DNA of 64,000 nt from contig NC_135555.1 in assembly GCF_964340395.1 (NCBI RefSeq), forward strand, positions 27,616,725 to 27,680,724, written 5' to 3'. How positions within the stretch are numbered: the first letter of the stretch is position 1; every line of letters starts with the position of its first letter. This document shows, in pieces, positions 46,850 to 57,180 of this stretch. The notes under the pieces were generated by a model that was not told where the DNA came from, made no database searches, and worked only from the letters and a program-made list of their open reading frames with translations. Origin of the DNA: Glandiceps talaboti. Lineage: Eukaryota; Hemichordata; Enteropneusta; Spengelidae. Position numbers and translations under genes: made by a program.

Positions 46850-47100
46850 GTATTCGCTTTATTTCAATTTCCATCCATACAGTGACACGGAGTGGTTTCG
46901 TCTTCTTTCAGTGTTTACGAATGTACTAAAGCCCCCACTGTTTCAGATACAACAATGGCAACAAAAATTGCAACATTTCTAAGTTTAAGGTTGATTACGA
47001 CATGACAGGACGTACATTATCAGATGCATCAAATTGAAAACAATCAGACTACGCTTTTTTTTTTACTGTTTTTACAACAACAAAAAACCTATCGTACTGA
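46850..47100. other. DNA with nothing recognised
   Basis: No coding or repeat feature could be supported. Confidence 0.35.
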
Positions 47101-47107
47101 AGATATT

Positions 47108-47290
47108 TTACGAAGTGTACCTGCCTTCTTTATTAGTTAAAATGCCATTTTCAGAGTAGTTTATATGTTTTCCATCATTTTTGCTTTGATCATGGCCACA
47201 CACATGATGGGGAACTCCGGTAAATTGATCGGGAAACTCGCTAACATTACCGGCTTTAATACCAGCCTTTAAAAAAACACAGTGGCTGTT
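47108..47290 (-). pseudogene. Possible exon of a transposon-type protein (VPHHVCGHDQSK)
   Basis: A - strand frame carries KAGIKAGNVSEFPDQF then TGVPHHVCGHDQSKNDGK, ending near a GCAG|GTACAC-like donor at about 47120. The His/Cys-rich motif recalls 'P-H-H-x-x-G-x-H-x-x-C' segments of uncharacterised invertebrate transposon-derived proteins. It lies downstream of the THAP remnant on the same strand, so it may belong with it. Weak. Confidence 0.25.
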
Positions 47291-47734
47291 TCGTCTTGTC
47301 CTTCGGAAGCTCATTGCCGCCTTCTAAATATAGCCACATACTTATAAATACAACGTGGAACTGTCTCAAACATGTTAAAAGTTTCATACACTTCGAACTG
47401 TAAACTTTACAAAAGTGATTATTATATGGCGGAAAATGCGCTGAATGAGTAAAATGAGTCTGAATGTCTAAGACGTTCTGATTTGTCAAGACACAAATAA
47501 TTAGAGAAATTCAACCAGTCATGTGTTTGCTAACATAATTTCATAATAAAAGTAAATGTGGTATGCTACGTCATATGTAGACATAATATCAACATTGACA
47601 ATATCACACATGTAGCGAGCTCGCTCAGTCGCTTGACTTGAACGAGATGTCAAGAGTAAAATAGATAACACAAGATCAGATTCATGTAGGTGAAATTGGA
47701 TATATCTTTGAATAAATGTTATTATTTACTCCAA

Positions 47735-47835
47735 AATCGAATTGGTCATAAGGACCGATAAGATGTTGTAAACTGTCGGTCCGAACGGAAATCTGTTGGT
47801 CTCGGACCGAAGGACCGGCGTTAATTTCGCACGCT
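47735..47835 (-). repeat. Word-repeat module C (CGGTCC)
   Basis: On the - strand, GCGAAATTAAC (anchor) is followed by CGGTCC TT CGGTCC, then TTCGGACCGA (inverse) and ATCGGTCCTT. On the + strand the words are GGACCG at 47752, 47805 and 47812, and CGGTCC at 47777. Confidence 0.7.
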
Positions 47836-48228
47836 GCTAGGCGCTGTGGTTACGGGTGATTCTAAATCTGGCGTAAATGTTTCTGGTGTAATTATTGTCC
47901 TGATCTTTGGTGGCTTTCTCGGCTTAGGTTGCCTTGACCATGGAAACAAAGTCGGGATGTTAGACCATGGATGTATTAGGATACATCCATGGTTAAATTA
48001 GACCATGGATGTAATACATCCTTGACTAGACGTAGTAGCTGTCTTCTTGCCTTCGGCAAAATGAACACTGTATATTCGTGTGTTTTTCAATTCCAACTTT
48101 GCGTTGTCGTTTCTCATTAGCTGGAAATAACGCTTCTTCAATGTTTTCTCCTTGGGTATGCGGTAAAAGTGCACATTTTTGGTATTTTCGGAACTATTAT
48201 AGCAGCGTGGAACACAACAGTGCTTCAT
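47827..48228 (-). pseudogene. THAP zinc-finger domain remnant, interrupted by a hairpin insertion
   Basis: On the - strand MKHCCVPRCYNSS, FYRIPKEKTLKKRYFQLMR and RIYSVHFAEGKK match the THAP (C2CH) DNA-binding domain in order and length. The third zinc ligand is Tyr instead of Cys (RIYSVHF for RICSVHF). After GCITS the frame hits a stop inside a three-fold ACCATGGATGTAT insertion (47961-48012). Beyond it, in another frame, comes IPTLFPWSRQPKPRKPPK, the typical THAP 'TLFPW' end with a basic tail. THAP domains occur in P-element and Kolobok transposases and in host factors. The source is not clear. Confidence 0.7.
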
Positions 48229-48309
48229 ACATGTAGCTGTACATTAGTGTAACATGTGTAAAGACGCTATACCCTCAGGGGACGCACAGACGGAAGAACA
48301 GCGCCCTCC

Positions 48310-48765
48310 CGGTTGAAAATATAAAGGAGAATTTGTTTCATGATACAATCCAATATGGCTGCCTAACATTTTGTTTGTGAATTTTCCCTATCCAAAGCCA
48401 TAACTCAGACATGCTTGAACAGATCTCATTCAAAGTTGGTATTAGGACACTGTTCTATGACATACATGTGCATATCCATTTTCGTCGTGATACAATTGAA
48501 TATGACTGCCTGGCAGCCATTTTGTTTGCAAATTTTCCATGTCCAAAGCCATAACTCAGACATGCTTGAACAGATCTCATTCAAAGTTGGTATTAGGACA
48601 GTGTTCTGTGACATACATGTGTATATCCATTTTCATGGCATACATATGTACGTCAAGTTGTTTCATGATACAATCCAATATGCCCCCCCCCCCCCCCCCC
48701 TTTCCTTAAAACCCATTCATAGCGGGGTCTATGTCATTCTCAATGACTTGTAGCTTATAATTTCT
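48310..48765 (-). repeat. Dispersed repeat family R2, copy 3 with internal ~151-bp duplication
   Basis: CCAAAGCCATAACTCAGACA and the following ~60 bp occur at about 48392 and 48543. The outer parts complement 32930-33060, including a C-run (G-run in copy 1) and 'gtcattctcaatgacttgta'. Confidence 0.8.
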
Positions 48766-48769
48766 TGAA

Positions 48770-49384
48770 AAACAAGTTTGATTTATAGTGATCTCTTAGT
48801 AGTTATTTTCCTTTTAAAGTGTGCAATGATTTTACGTTGCAACAATTTCCATAATGGTTTCAAACATAAATTATTTAGACGTGTCAATGTCACACTTGTG
48901 AACGTCCTTTTTATTGAGGGAGGGTGAGTCGTTTCTTGAGCTTATGTGACACTATGCGATCCTCCCTTGTAGCTGGAGATAATTCATCGACTGCGAATAT
49001 CACTTGAGATATATGTCGAACCAATAGAGAAAATGTGAACTGGAAGTTCAGAACTTCTGGCTTAAGTTATTCCTACGCGTGTTCTGATAATCGCAATATG
49101 TGTAATCACCTTGACCTATATTTACCTTCCCGGGAGCATCATGTGAATGCGCACATTGCACACTGTCAATATCAGACAAAACTAATCTAGTCTTAATTGT
49201 TTTACTCTTCAGTTTTAGGAGATTAATGTGTTTTTACGGCAAATATTGCCGACACTACATCTTAGGAACACTACAAATCACACCATCTCATGACATTGTG
49301 ACTTCATATACAACTAAAACAGGCTGCTATGCAAAACGTTTCCGGTCAAGTGACCTTTTTAAGTATGGTTCCGACCTGGCATAC
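48770..49384. other. DNA with nothing recognised
   Basis: No coding or repeat feature could be supported. Confidence 0.4.
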
Positions 49385-49600
49385 TATTACATAATGAGTT
49401 AAGTGTCGTTACGTATTGGGTTAGTATTATATATTGGGTTAAGATGTTATTTTATATTGGGTTAAGGTATTACTACATATTGGGTTAAGGTGCTATAACA
49501 TATTGGTTTAGTGTTATTACATATTGGGTTAAGATGTTATTACATATTGGGTTAAGATGTTATTACATATTGGGTTAGTATTACATATTGGCTTAAGTGT
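49385..49600 (-). repeat. TTACATATTGGGTTA satellite array (inverse of 39460-40010)
   Basis: About ten units of 'ttacatattgggttaagatgtta' and variants. Confidence 0.9.
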
Positions 49601-49604
49601 TTAA

Positions 49605-49744
49605 ACAATAATGTACGCCCTTGCAGCCCATAATAAACGAAAGCAAACTTTGAACGACGTAATGGGCGAGGCGACAGCCGAGCCCATTATGGAGTGCAAA
49701 GTTTGCTTGAGTCCATTATGGACTGGGAGGGCGTACATTATTGT
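49605..49744. repeat. ~140-bp palindrome (small fold-back element)
   Basis: ACAATAATGTACGCCCT at the left end and AGGGCGTACATTATTGT at the right end are exact complements. AGCAAACTTT/AAAGTTTGCT and ATGGGC/GCCCAT also pair towards the centre. No clear target duplication was found. Confidence 0.8.
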
Positions 49745-50084
49745 TATTATTTTATAGTTTTGCCAATTCCAGTGAATTTGTAGACCGAGAAACGCAAAAC
49801 AATGTATAATATACACAGCGCTGAACACCGTCTGCCATGTTCGGCCCGGAAGCTGAATACTAATCATAGCGACACACGTACGTACACATACACACATATA
49901 TACAGCCGTTCCCGTAAATGCGTTCAGGTTTTATGGTCAAACATGTTTGATAAAGGCCACATTTAATCAAGTAACATCAACAACAAGTGAGATAAGTACC
50001 GTCTGTCCACCATGGGTGGGGACAGCCACGGAGATAAGTATATATACTATAAAACAGTGAGCGCCAAACTCAAACCTCTCATTG

Positions 50085-51745
50085 CTCCCCCCCCCCTCGT
50101 CATTGTCCACCAACTTGATGAATCCTGTACATGTGTTTAACCTGATAGTCTAGTCCTACATGTACTTGCATAAGTAGTAAGACGTCCCTTCCTTCTCCGA
50201 ACGCGTGCACAGTGACGAACAGATTGACGAAATACAGTTTATATGTCTGTATGAATGAATGAATACATGTATCAATTCATTGGAAAGATGGTATTCATCT
50301 ATACGTACATGTACATGTATTAAAACAAGTGAATATTTATGATTACTCATCATTGGGGATACTGAAGCAAATGGGGAAAACGTACAGACTGGGGACGTAC
50401 TATTATTGTAAACCACTGGCCTCTCTACGGCACTGTCCAAAACGTTTTAGACAAGATACAAACAAAGTACATGAATACCGTGATGGTATGCATGTTGACA
50501 CCAATAATTTTCATTATAAAACACTTGTAAGTATACATGATCTTTATATAATGGAACAAAGGCGGGGACAAATTAATGAACCAATCTCATGCTCACATCG
50601 ATACACTGTGAAATCAGTCTATCATTCAAATCGTTGAGATGACATACTTGTAGCTTGTGAAAATAGAGTGTTGCGTTTGTTTTGTTTGCTTGTGGCAGTG
50701 AAGAATGAGACAAGTATCAAACAAAGACATTAGTGCCGGTAACTTTTCACCATGGGATCCAACATTCAATGACTGTTTACTGATTAGAAATAATAATGAA
50801 AACTAGAAACTATCGCATGTACTTCGAATGATTTATTGTGTCGTCCAACATGCAACACTCACACAAGTAGCACCCCTTTCACAAAACAGAGTCATCCGTC
50901 TGAAAATAGTTCATGTTTACTAGTTTATGCTCAAAAGTTATGAGAATTTGGAAAAAAATTACACAATATGCGATAGTTTCTAGGTTTCATCATAATTTCA
51001 AACTCAACTGCTTGTACGACATAACTCAGTGACGTTGCCTTGTCTTTCCCATCGCAAGTGTATGATACCTTCTATAGTGTAAATGCTACACATGATCTCT
51101 CCTTCCATCGCTCATTCCATTTTGGCTGTGTGCTGTGTCAGACAGAAAATACAAATATACTTGTATCTGAGTATTCATGCTGTTTTTCACCAATTATTTT
51201 GTGATAGACTACACAATCTACATTCAAATATATACACCACTCACTTTCATTTTCACCAAAATTAAGATGTAACAATTCAAAATTCAAAGACCATCCCTAC
51301 CGAGAAATGGTATGTGCTACAGTGCGTCTTGCACAATCTTAAGTTGGTTATCAGTACAGGAACAAAAGTCACATGTGTATGTTGACATGGTGAGATTAGC
51401 GAAGTATTTCACTGCAGTCAAATACGACAATGTACCCTGAAATGTAACTACCACTTCTACACAATGGGTTGGCAAGTAAGATTCACAACATGGCTTGCAG
51501 TTTATGTCGTAGATTGTTATGTCAAAGTCAAAATACATCAGTTGGTACTAGCATCATCATGTCAATTTGAAAACGGTTAACATTGAAAGTCTACCCCGAC
51601 TATGCAGACGGAGATGGAAGAAACGTCTATTAAGCTTCAGTCTGTTGTAGATGTAAATGAACTTCAGTGCTTCGGGAAGATTCTCTCTCAAGTACATGTA
51701 AAACTCTTACATATAAAATACATGATCGTTCTCCTGACGTTATAC
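50085..51745. other. Interior of the 4-kb TIR element, left part
   Basis: A small inverted repeat, CTAGAAACTATCGCAT (50804-50819) against ATGCGATAGTTTCTAG (about 50969-50984), is present. No coding motif was recognised. Confidence 0.5.
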
Positions 51746-51757
51746 AGTTGTAATACA

Positions 51758-52163
51758 TAGTCTGGTCCCCTGCCCCCTTTCTACCGCTGCTGGCGCTACA
51801 CTCACGAAAGGAGTCAGGTATGGGCCACTTAATGCATGGCTGTGATTGGCCATTACTATCGAGTGTGCTAATTGGTCAAAAAGTTTATTGACAAAAAAAA
51901 AAAAAAATTAAGCGAAGTCCGTCACTCCCACAAACTACACATGTTGCTGTGTTTATTTTCACTGGGTTTTACTGACAGTGACAGCCATGTTGCTACGACT
52001 CACCAAATTGAACTTTACGCGTATACGAGCGTCTGTACTGTTGATTGGCTAGTGATGTCACGTGGTAGTCCGACATTTTTGTCAAGATCCTGACTCCTTT
52101 CGTGAGCCTCCTTTCGTGAGTGTAGCGCCAGCAGCGGTAGAAAGGGGGCAGGGGACCAGACTA
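51758..52163. mobile_element. 406-bp MITE with 10-bp target duplication, nested in the 4-kb element
   Basis: TAGTCTGGTCCCCTGCCCCC (51758) is mirrored exactly at the right end (to 52163). The arms pair through 'tttctaccgctgctggcgctacactcacgaaaggag' (about 56 bp). TTGTAATACA flanks both sides (51748-51757, 52164-52173). The right arm carries an extra CTCCTTTCGTGAG duplication. A 10-bp duplication suits Mutator-like MITEs. Confidence 0.88.
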
Positions 52164-52174
52164 TTGTAATACAT

Positions 52175-53780
52175 TACTCAAGTAGTGTAAGAACAGTTCG
52201 CTGAAAGCCATATCTCGCAACTTGTATTGAAAGATGTTCTTACGCACTGAAACATAGTTCCACGGTTATAGTAAGGTATGCATAGATTTTTGACTTTATT
52301 GTAACATTTCATACCTTGTTTATGGTCAGTCTGTAGTAGATGTAGTTTTGAGACAATCAGATTGATATTTAGTACATATGTCCTTTCATACATCATGTAG
52401 TAATACAAAGAGTAGTGTATGTAAACAGATAGCACATTTTGTACCGAACGAAGATGAAGTAACATAATTGTCATCAATATTTACCTAGAGTGCCAGCTAA
52501 AAGGCCCACGAGGTAGTGTAACCTTTATATATTTGATTATTATAATGATAGAAACCATTTTGTTTCATAATTTGTTAGTATAGAGTGCTGAGAAGTCTTA
52601 CCAAGCACCAGTTTGTAATTACATTCAGCGTATACTTGACCATGTGTATTTCTAGGTCATGTAGTGTTTGTAATGTGTTTCAAGTTCTCATGTAAGTTCC
52701 ATTTGATTGATTCACCAGATCTTACGTTGGTGTAAGCAGAGTTCATTAATAAAGGAATACCATCAGTATAAAGACCGTGTTCGCCTAAGTTATTTAGTTG
52801 GTACCTCTACATACGCGATAAGAATATTTCCACCGCAAAGGCGATGAGTCTCTCATACGAAGAACTCAGAGTGTAAGGCAGTGCCATTGTCGTCAGTTTA
52901 CAAAGTTTTCCACATGTAACTCTTGTTATGATGTTACACAAACTTACGGTAATACACACTCTCATGAAATCCAAATTTTCTATGGAGTTTATTCGTCAAT
53001 ATTGTTGTAGTGTGTGAAGTGCATAAGAATCAATCTGGCGTTCAACCTCGATGTTGTTGTGTAAGCGACAGTGTTGACAAAACAACATACACATGTACGT
53101 GATGTACAGCAAATGCCCCTGGCCGGTTGGCGGCAGTCACGTCAATTTGTGTGTGGGTAAACACTAAAACTTAGAAAGTCACCAAAATAGACGAAAAAAA
53201 CCTCAAAACCGCGCAAGACGCTACAATTATTGCAGCTATTTTTGTGTTGATTGTATGGGATTTGTATGGGGTAAAATTCATGTACACGTGGCCTGTACTA
53301 GCTAGGTTTAGCGGTTGCTTATGGTGTATAACAGTTCCGAATGGAAAGCTTGGCCGCAGACAGACTAGCTATTTGCTTATTGACGTGGGATTGATCTAAA
53401 CCTGGATGTTTTCATGATCTAAACTCTGTCGATAGATTGACTAACGTCCTCTCAACATAGTAGTCAGTACAACATGTAGCAACCCAGTGATGGCTTCAAA
53501 CTACTTTTTAAATCTCTCGCTCATCGAATTTTCAAAGTATTTTTATGTTCCCAACTTTCCACATATGGTTTTGCATGTAATAATTGTAAGGAATGTTCTC
53601 TCGATCTCATAAGTGTAAAACTTTTTGTGTCTTAAGTTTCGATCATTTCATGTGATGAAACTTAAGACAATACTACAACATCATGCATTTTTTTCCTGTA
53701 CAAATGATGAATTACATTTGAATGAGTATTCAAGGCAATCAAGTTTGCTAAATAAATTACATTTTGTATGTGTACTGTAT
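52175..53780. other. Interior of the 4-kb TIR element, right part
   Basis: No recognisable coding motif or tandem repeat. Confidence 0.45.
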
Positions 53781-54059
53781 GGGTCGGGTTGTTTGAATTT
53801 CCCGCTCACTGTTTACAGTATGAGTCAGCATGGTTGCGCCCACCCATTATGGATAGATGGTACTTATCTCTGTTTTTGTTGATGTTACTTGTTTGAATGT
53901 GGCTATTTTCAAACATGTTTGACCATAAAACCTGAAGGCATTTACGGGAACGGCTGTACACTTCAATGAGCTGCTGTGAACACAAATTTGTTTCATGAAT
54001 GCGTTGTATTTTTAAACAGTGGAAATGACAATCATAAGTAACAACATACATATGTTACA

Positions 54060-54872
54060 ATTGAAGATCTCACCCTTGAAGGTGCTAATCTTGCAAAGAA
54101 GCTAGATGATAAATTCAAACCAGTACCCAAACCAAGAATTAAAACACAGATAACGCAAACTGAGCCATTCATTCAAACTTCAACACAACTGTCTACCAGA
54201 CCAGTTCCAAAACCTAGAACTAACAAACAGACTGGACAACATCATAGCCTTGATTCGTTACATTTCCCTGCTAACAATACAACAAAAACTACACATAGTG
54301 AGTCATCCAACAACCGGCAATACCAAGGGACAACTACGACTAGCTCTACCCATAGTTTACACATGGATGGACAAACTGCGGGCAATCAAGGAATATCTCA
54401 AAAGAGCAAAAAACTCCTGGTTATTGGCGATTCTATGGTTCGCCATCTTCAATTTCGCACCAAATATATTTCATGTAGGAAACATGTCTACCCTGGGTAC
54501 AAAACTGAGCAGATTGAGCCATCTCAACTAGTTCATGGTGATGAAGATTATATTTTACTTCATGTTGGAACAAATAATCTCCCGTCAGACACACCAACAA
54601 AAATTCAGCGAGAAACTATCATGCTGGTTGAAAAGCTTCGATCACTCAACAATCAAGCTGTAATCATCATTTCAGGTTTACTCTTCCGTATGGATCAACC
54701 ACAACTAAATAGCAAAGTTCAACACTCAAACGAACTACTTTCAAATTATGCAAAATCGGCCAAGCAGATACTTTTCATGTGCAATGTATCAAATCCACAA
54801 GTGTGTGATTTTCTTGATGTTAAGGGCCTTCATCTAAATAGGTTACGAGAAATTTGCAGCTCACATAGTTAG
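54060..54872 (+). pseudogene. LINE ORF1 with SGNH/GDSL-type esterase domain
   Basis: The frame is open from about 54060 with a Pro/Thr-rich, basic N-terminal part (for example KPRIKTQITQT). The esterase domain follows: KKLLVIGDSMVRHLQF (GDS block with the nucleophile Ser), LLHVGTNNLPSDTP (GTNN block), VIIISGLLFRMDQ and a DxxGLHLNR end that holds the catalytic-type Asp and His region. Such esterase ORF1s are known from CR1 and L2 LINEs and are thought to aid RNP-membrane or RNA interactions. A frameshift just after LHLNR truncates the end. The true start was not found. Confidence 0.82.
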
Positions 54873-54875
54873 ATT

Positions 54876-56313
54876 TATCAGACAATGTCAAAATTTCGTA
54901 TAATGCCACACCACCTAAATCGTCGATAATTACAACAGACTCGTTCAGCCATCCTTCCTTATTCAACAGTTCAACTAATGGATTAATAATAATTCACTGG
55001 AACATCAACAGAATCAAAAATAAAATTCACGAGCTACGAAACATTATATCCGGGAACATTGCTAACACTATTATTGGCTTCAGCGAAACATGGCTCAGTC
55101 CTGATATTTCAGATCATCTAATCGAATTACCCGGGTTCCAGGTGATACATCGGGATAGAACAACGAAAAATGGAGGTGGTATTGCTGTCTACATTAATGA
55201 AAATATAACTTTCACTAGGATTTTCGATCTCGAATCGCTTATTATTGAACAAATTACTCTGAAGATCTCACTTGTCAATGCTAAACCTATTTCGCTCAGC
55301 TACATCTATCGGCCTCCAAATAGTAAATCCTCATGGTTTGATGATTTTAATGATATTATGGACAAGCTGTATGAAACTAATTTAGAAGTTATCATCCTTG
55401 GAGACTTCAACATAAACTTATTAGAAGACAACACTAAATGGTCAAACCTAACTCAATGTTACAACCTTACTCAACTTATCGATACTCCCACAAGATCAAC
55501 TAGTTTTACTTCAACTCTCATCGATCATATTTATACAACCAATCCACAGAATATTCATGAAACTAAAGTTATTCGTCATGGACTGTCGGACCACTCTCCC
55601 ACAATGACAATTCATAAAATCAAGGCTACTACAACAAAAAAGGATGATCATGAATTCATAACCTACAGGTGTATGCGCAATTTCAATGAAAACAACTTTA
55701 TCACAGAACTAAAAGAAGCAAATTGGCATGCTTGTTTAAATATGAATGATCCTGAATATGTCTTTAATCATTGGTATGAAACTTACTGCAAAATTATCAA
55801 CAAACATGCACCTGTAAAACAAGACACTTATGCTGATGACTCTTCCTTGCCTTATTCATCTTCTTCAGTTTCTCATATTAAACAGACAATCAATAATGAC
55901 CTTGACAAACTTAATCACTGGTGCAACCAAAATCACATGATTCTTAACACTAATAAGACTAAAGCCATGTTAATTCCACCCAAAAAGAATTCTACTATGC
56001 ATGACAGCTTCTCCCCTCTTTTTAATAATATTCCAATCTCACTTTCCAATGTAGAAAAATCTCTAGGTCTCTTTATAGATTCAGCTCTATCCTGGGCCAA
56101 CCATTGTGACTATATTTGTAAAAGAATTTCAACTAATATTGCTGCACTACGCTATATTTCAAGGTTTCTCGATGTACATACTAGAAGATTATTTTATCTC
56201 AGCCATATTCAGCCTCACTTTGATACATGTTGTAACATCTGGTCCCATGCCAGAAAAGGTGATATTGATAATCTTTACAAACTACAAAAACAAGCTGTCA
56301 GACTTATCTTAAA
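54876..56313 (+). pseudogene. LINE ORF2: EEP endonuclease fused to RT thumb, RT core deleted
   Basis: The frame is continuous from about 54876. The endonuclease shows LIIIHWNINRIKNKI, IIGFSETWLS, GGGIAVYINEN, LSYIYRPPNSK, VIILGDFNINLL, TLIDHIYT and GLSDHSPTM (the catalytic SDH). Near 55825 the text jumps from the linker (INKHAPVKQ) straight to YADDSSLPY, so RT fingers and palm motifs A and B are absent. The thumb and C-terminal region continue to 56313, where a fold-back element interrupts. The frame is kept across the deletion. It could in principle encode an endonuclease without reverse transcriptase. Confidence 0.85.
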
Positions 56314-56337
56314 TACGGTGGACGAGAAGGACATTTC

Positions 56338-56720
56338 CGCGCTCTCAATGATTGGGCGTTCAAAGCAATTTCCGCGCTCTCAATGACAGAGTTCAAAGCA
56401 ATTTCCGCGCTCTCAATGACTGAGCATTCAAAGCAATTTCCGCGCTCTCAATGACTGGGCGTTCAAAGCAATTTCCGCGCTCTCAATGACTGGGCGTTCA
56501 AAGCAATTTCCGCACTCTCAATGACTGGGCGTTCAAAGCAATTTCACCGCTCTCAATGACTGGGCGTTCAAAGCAATTTCACCGCTCTCAATGACTGGGC
56601 GTTCAAAGCAATTTCACCGCTCTCAATGACTGGGCGTTCAAAGCAATTTCACCGCTCTCAGTGACTGGGCGTTCAAAGCAATTTCCGCGCTCTCAATGAC
56701 AAGAGTTTCAAAGCAATTTC
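56338..56720. repeat. 35-bp tandem array, left TIR (~11 units)
   Basis: The unit reads GCAATTTCCGCGCTCTCAAT then GACTGGGCGTTCAAA. A run of units has ACCGCTCTC instead of CGCGCTCTC, suggesting local homogenisation. Confidence 0.95.
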
Positions 56721-57180
56721 TGTGATGTCAGACATTTCCGCAACTGAAACGATTTTTCTGTCAGAAGCGATTTCCCAGACGTACAGAAGTGGAATCCCCA
56801 CAAGTCACGTGTTAGTGACATATGTTTCATGTGTACACACAAGTACAGAATTTGGAGGAGTCATGCAGAAGCTCAATTGTTGTATGCAAGAATTTTAGAA
56901 AGATTGGTACCCCATCCATAAATTGTAACAATGCACTTAATATGCTTGAGGGAGAAATAATCTCTTTACAAATGCCAGTTGATGTTCATGAAAAATAAAA
57001 ATGTCTTCAGCAGAAAATGTTGCAGAACACGACAGTAATTTGTAACTCATTTATGTCCACTATATGTAATATCAATTTTATGTCCTTGAATGATTAAAAT
57101 TATGTAGCCCAGACACTTCGCAAATGTATTTATGGTGTATCAATCTGAGACTTCCAATAGTTTGAGATTGAAAGATAGTC

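Larger units (their letters stand above)
49903..53956. mobile_element. 4.05-kb TIR DNA element, putative TA target duplication
   Basis: The left end CAGCCGTTCCCGTAAATGC and the right end (complement, ending 53956) open arms of about 170 bp. Shared blocks are TTCAGGTTTTATGGTCAAAC, GAGATAAGTACC, ATGGGTGGG and AACAGTGAGCG. TA flanks both sides. I found no transposase motif inside, so it is non-autonomous or its gene has decayed. The superfamily is not assigned. Confidence 0.75.

Noticed and set aside
47940-48012. rho-independent terminator-like hairpin
   Set aside because: It is a eukaryotic context, and the hairpin is part of a triple repeat inside a THAP remnant.
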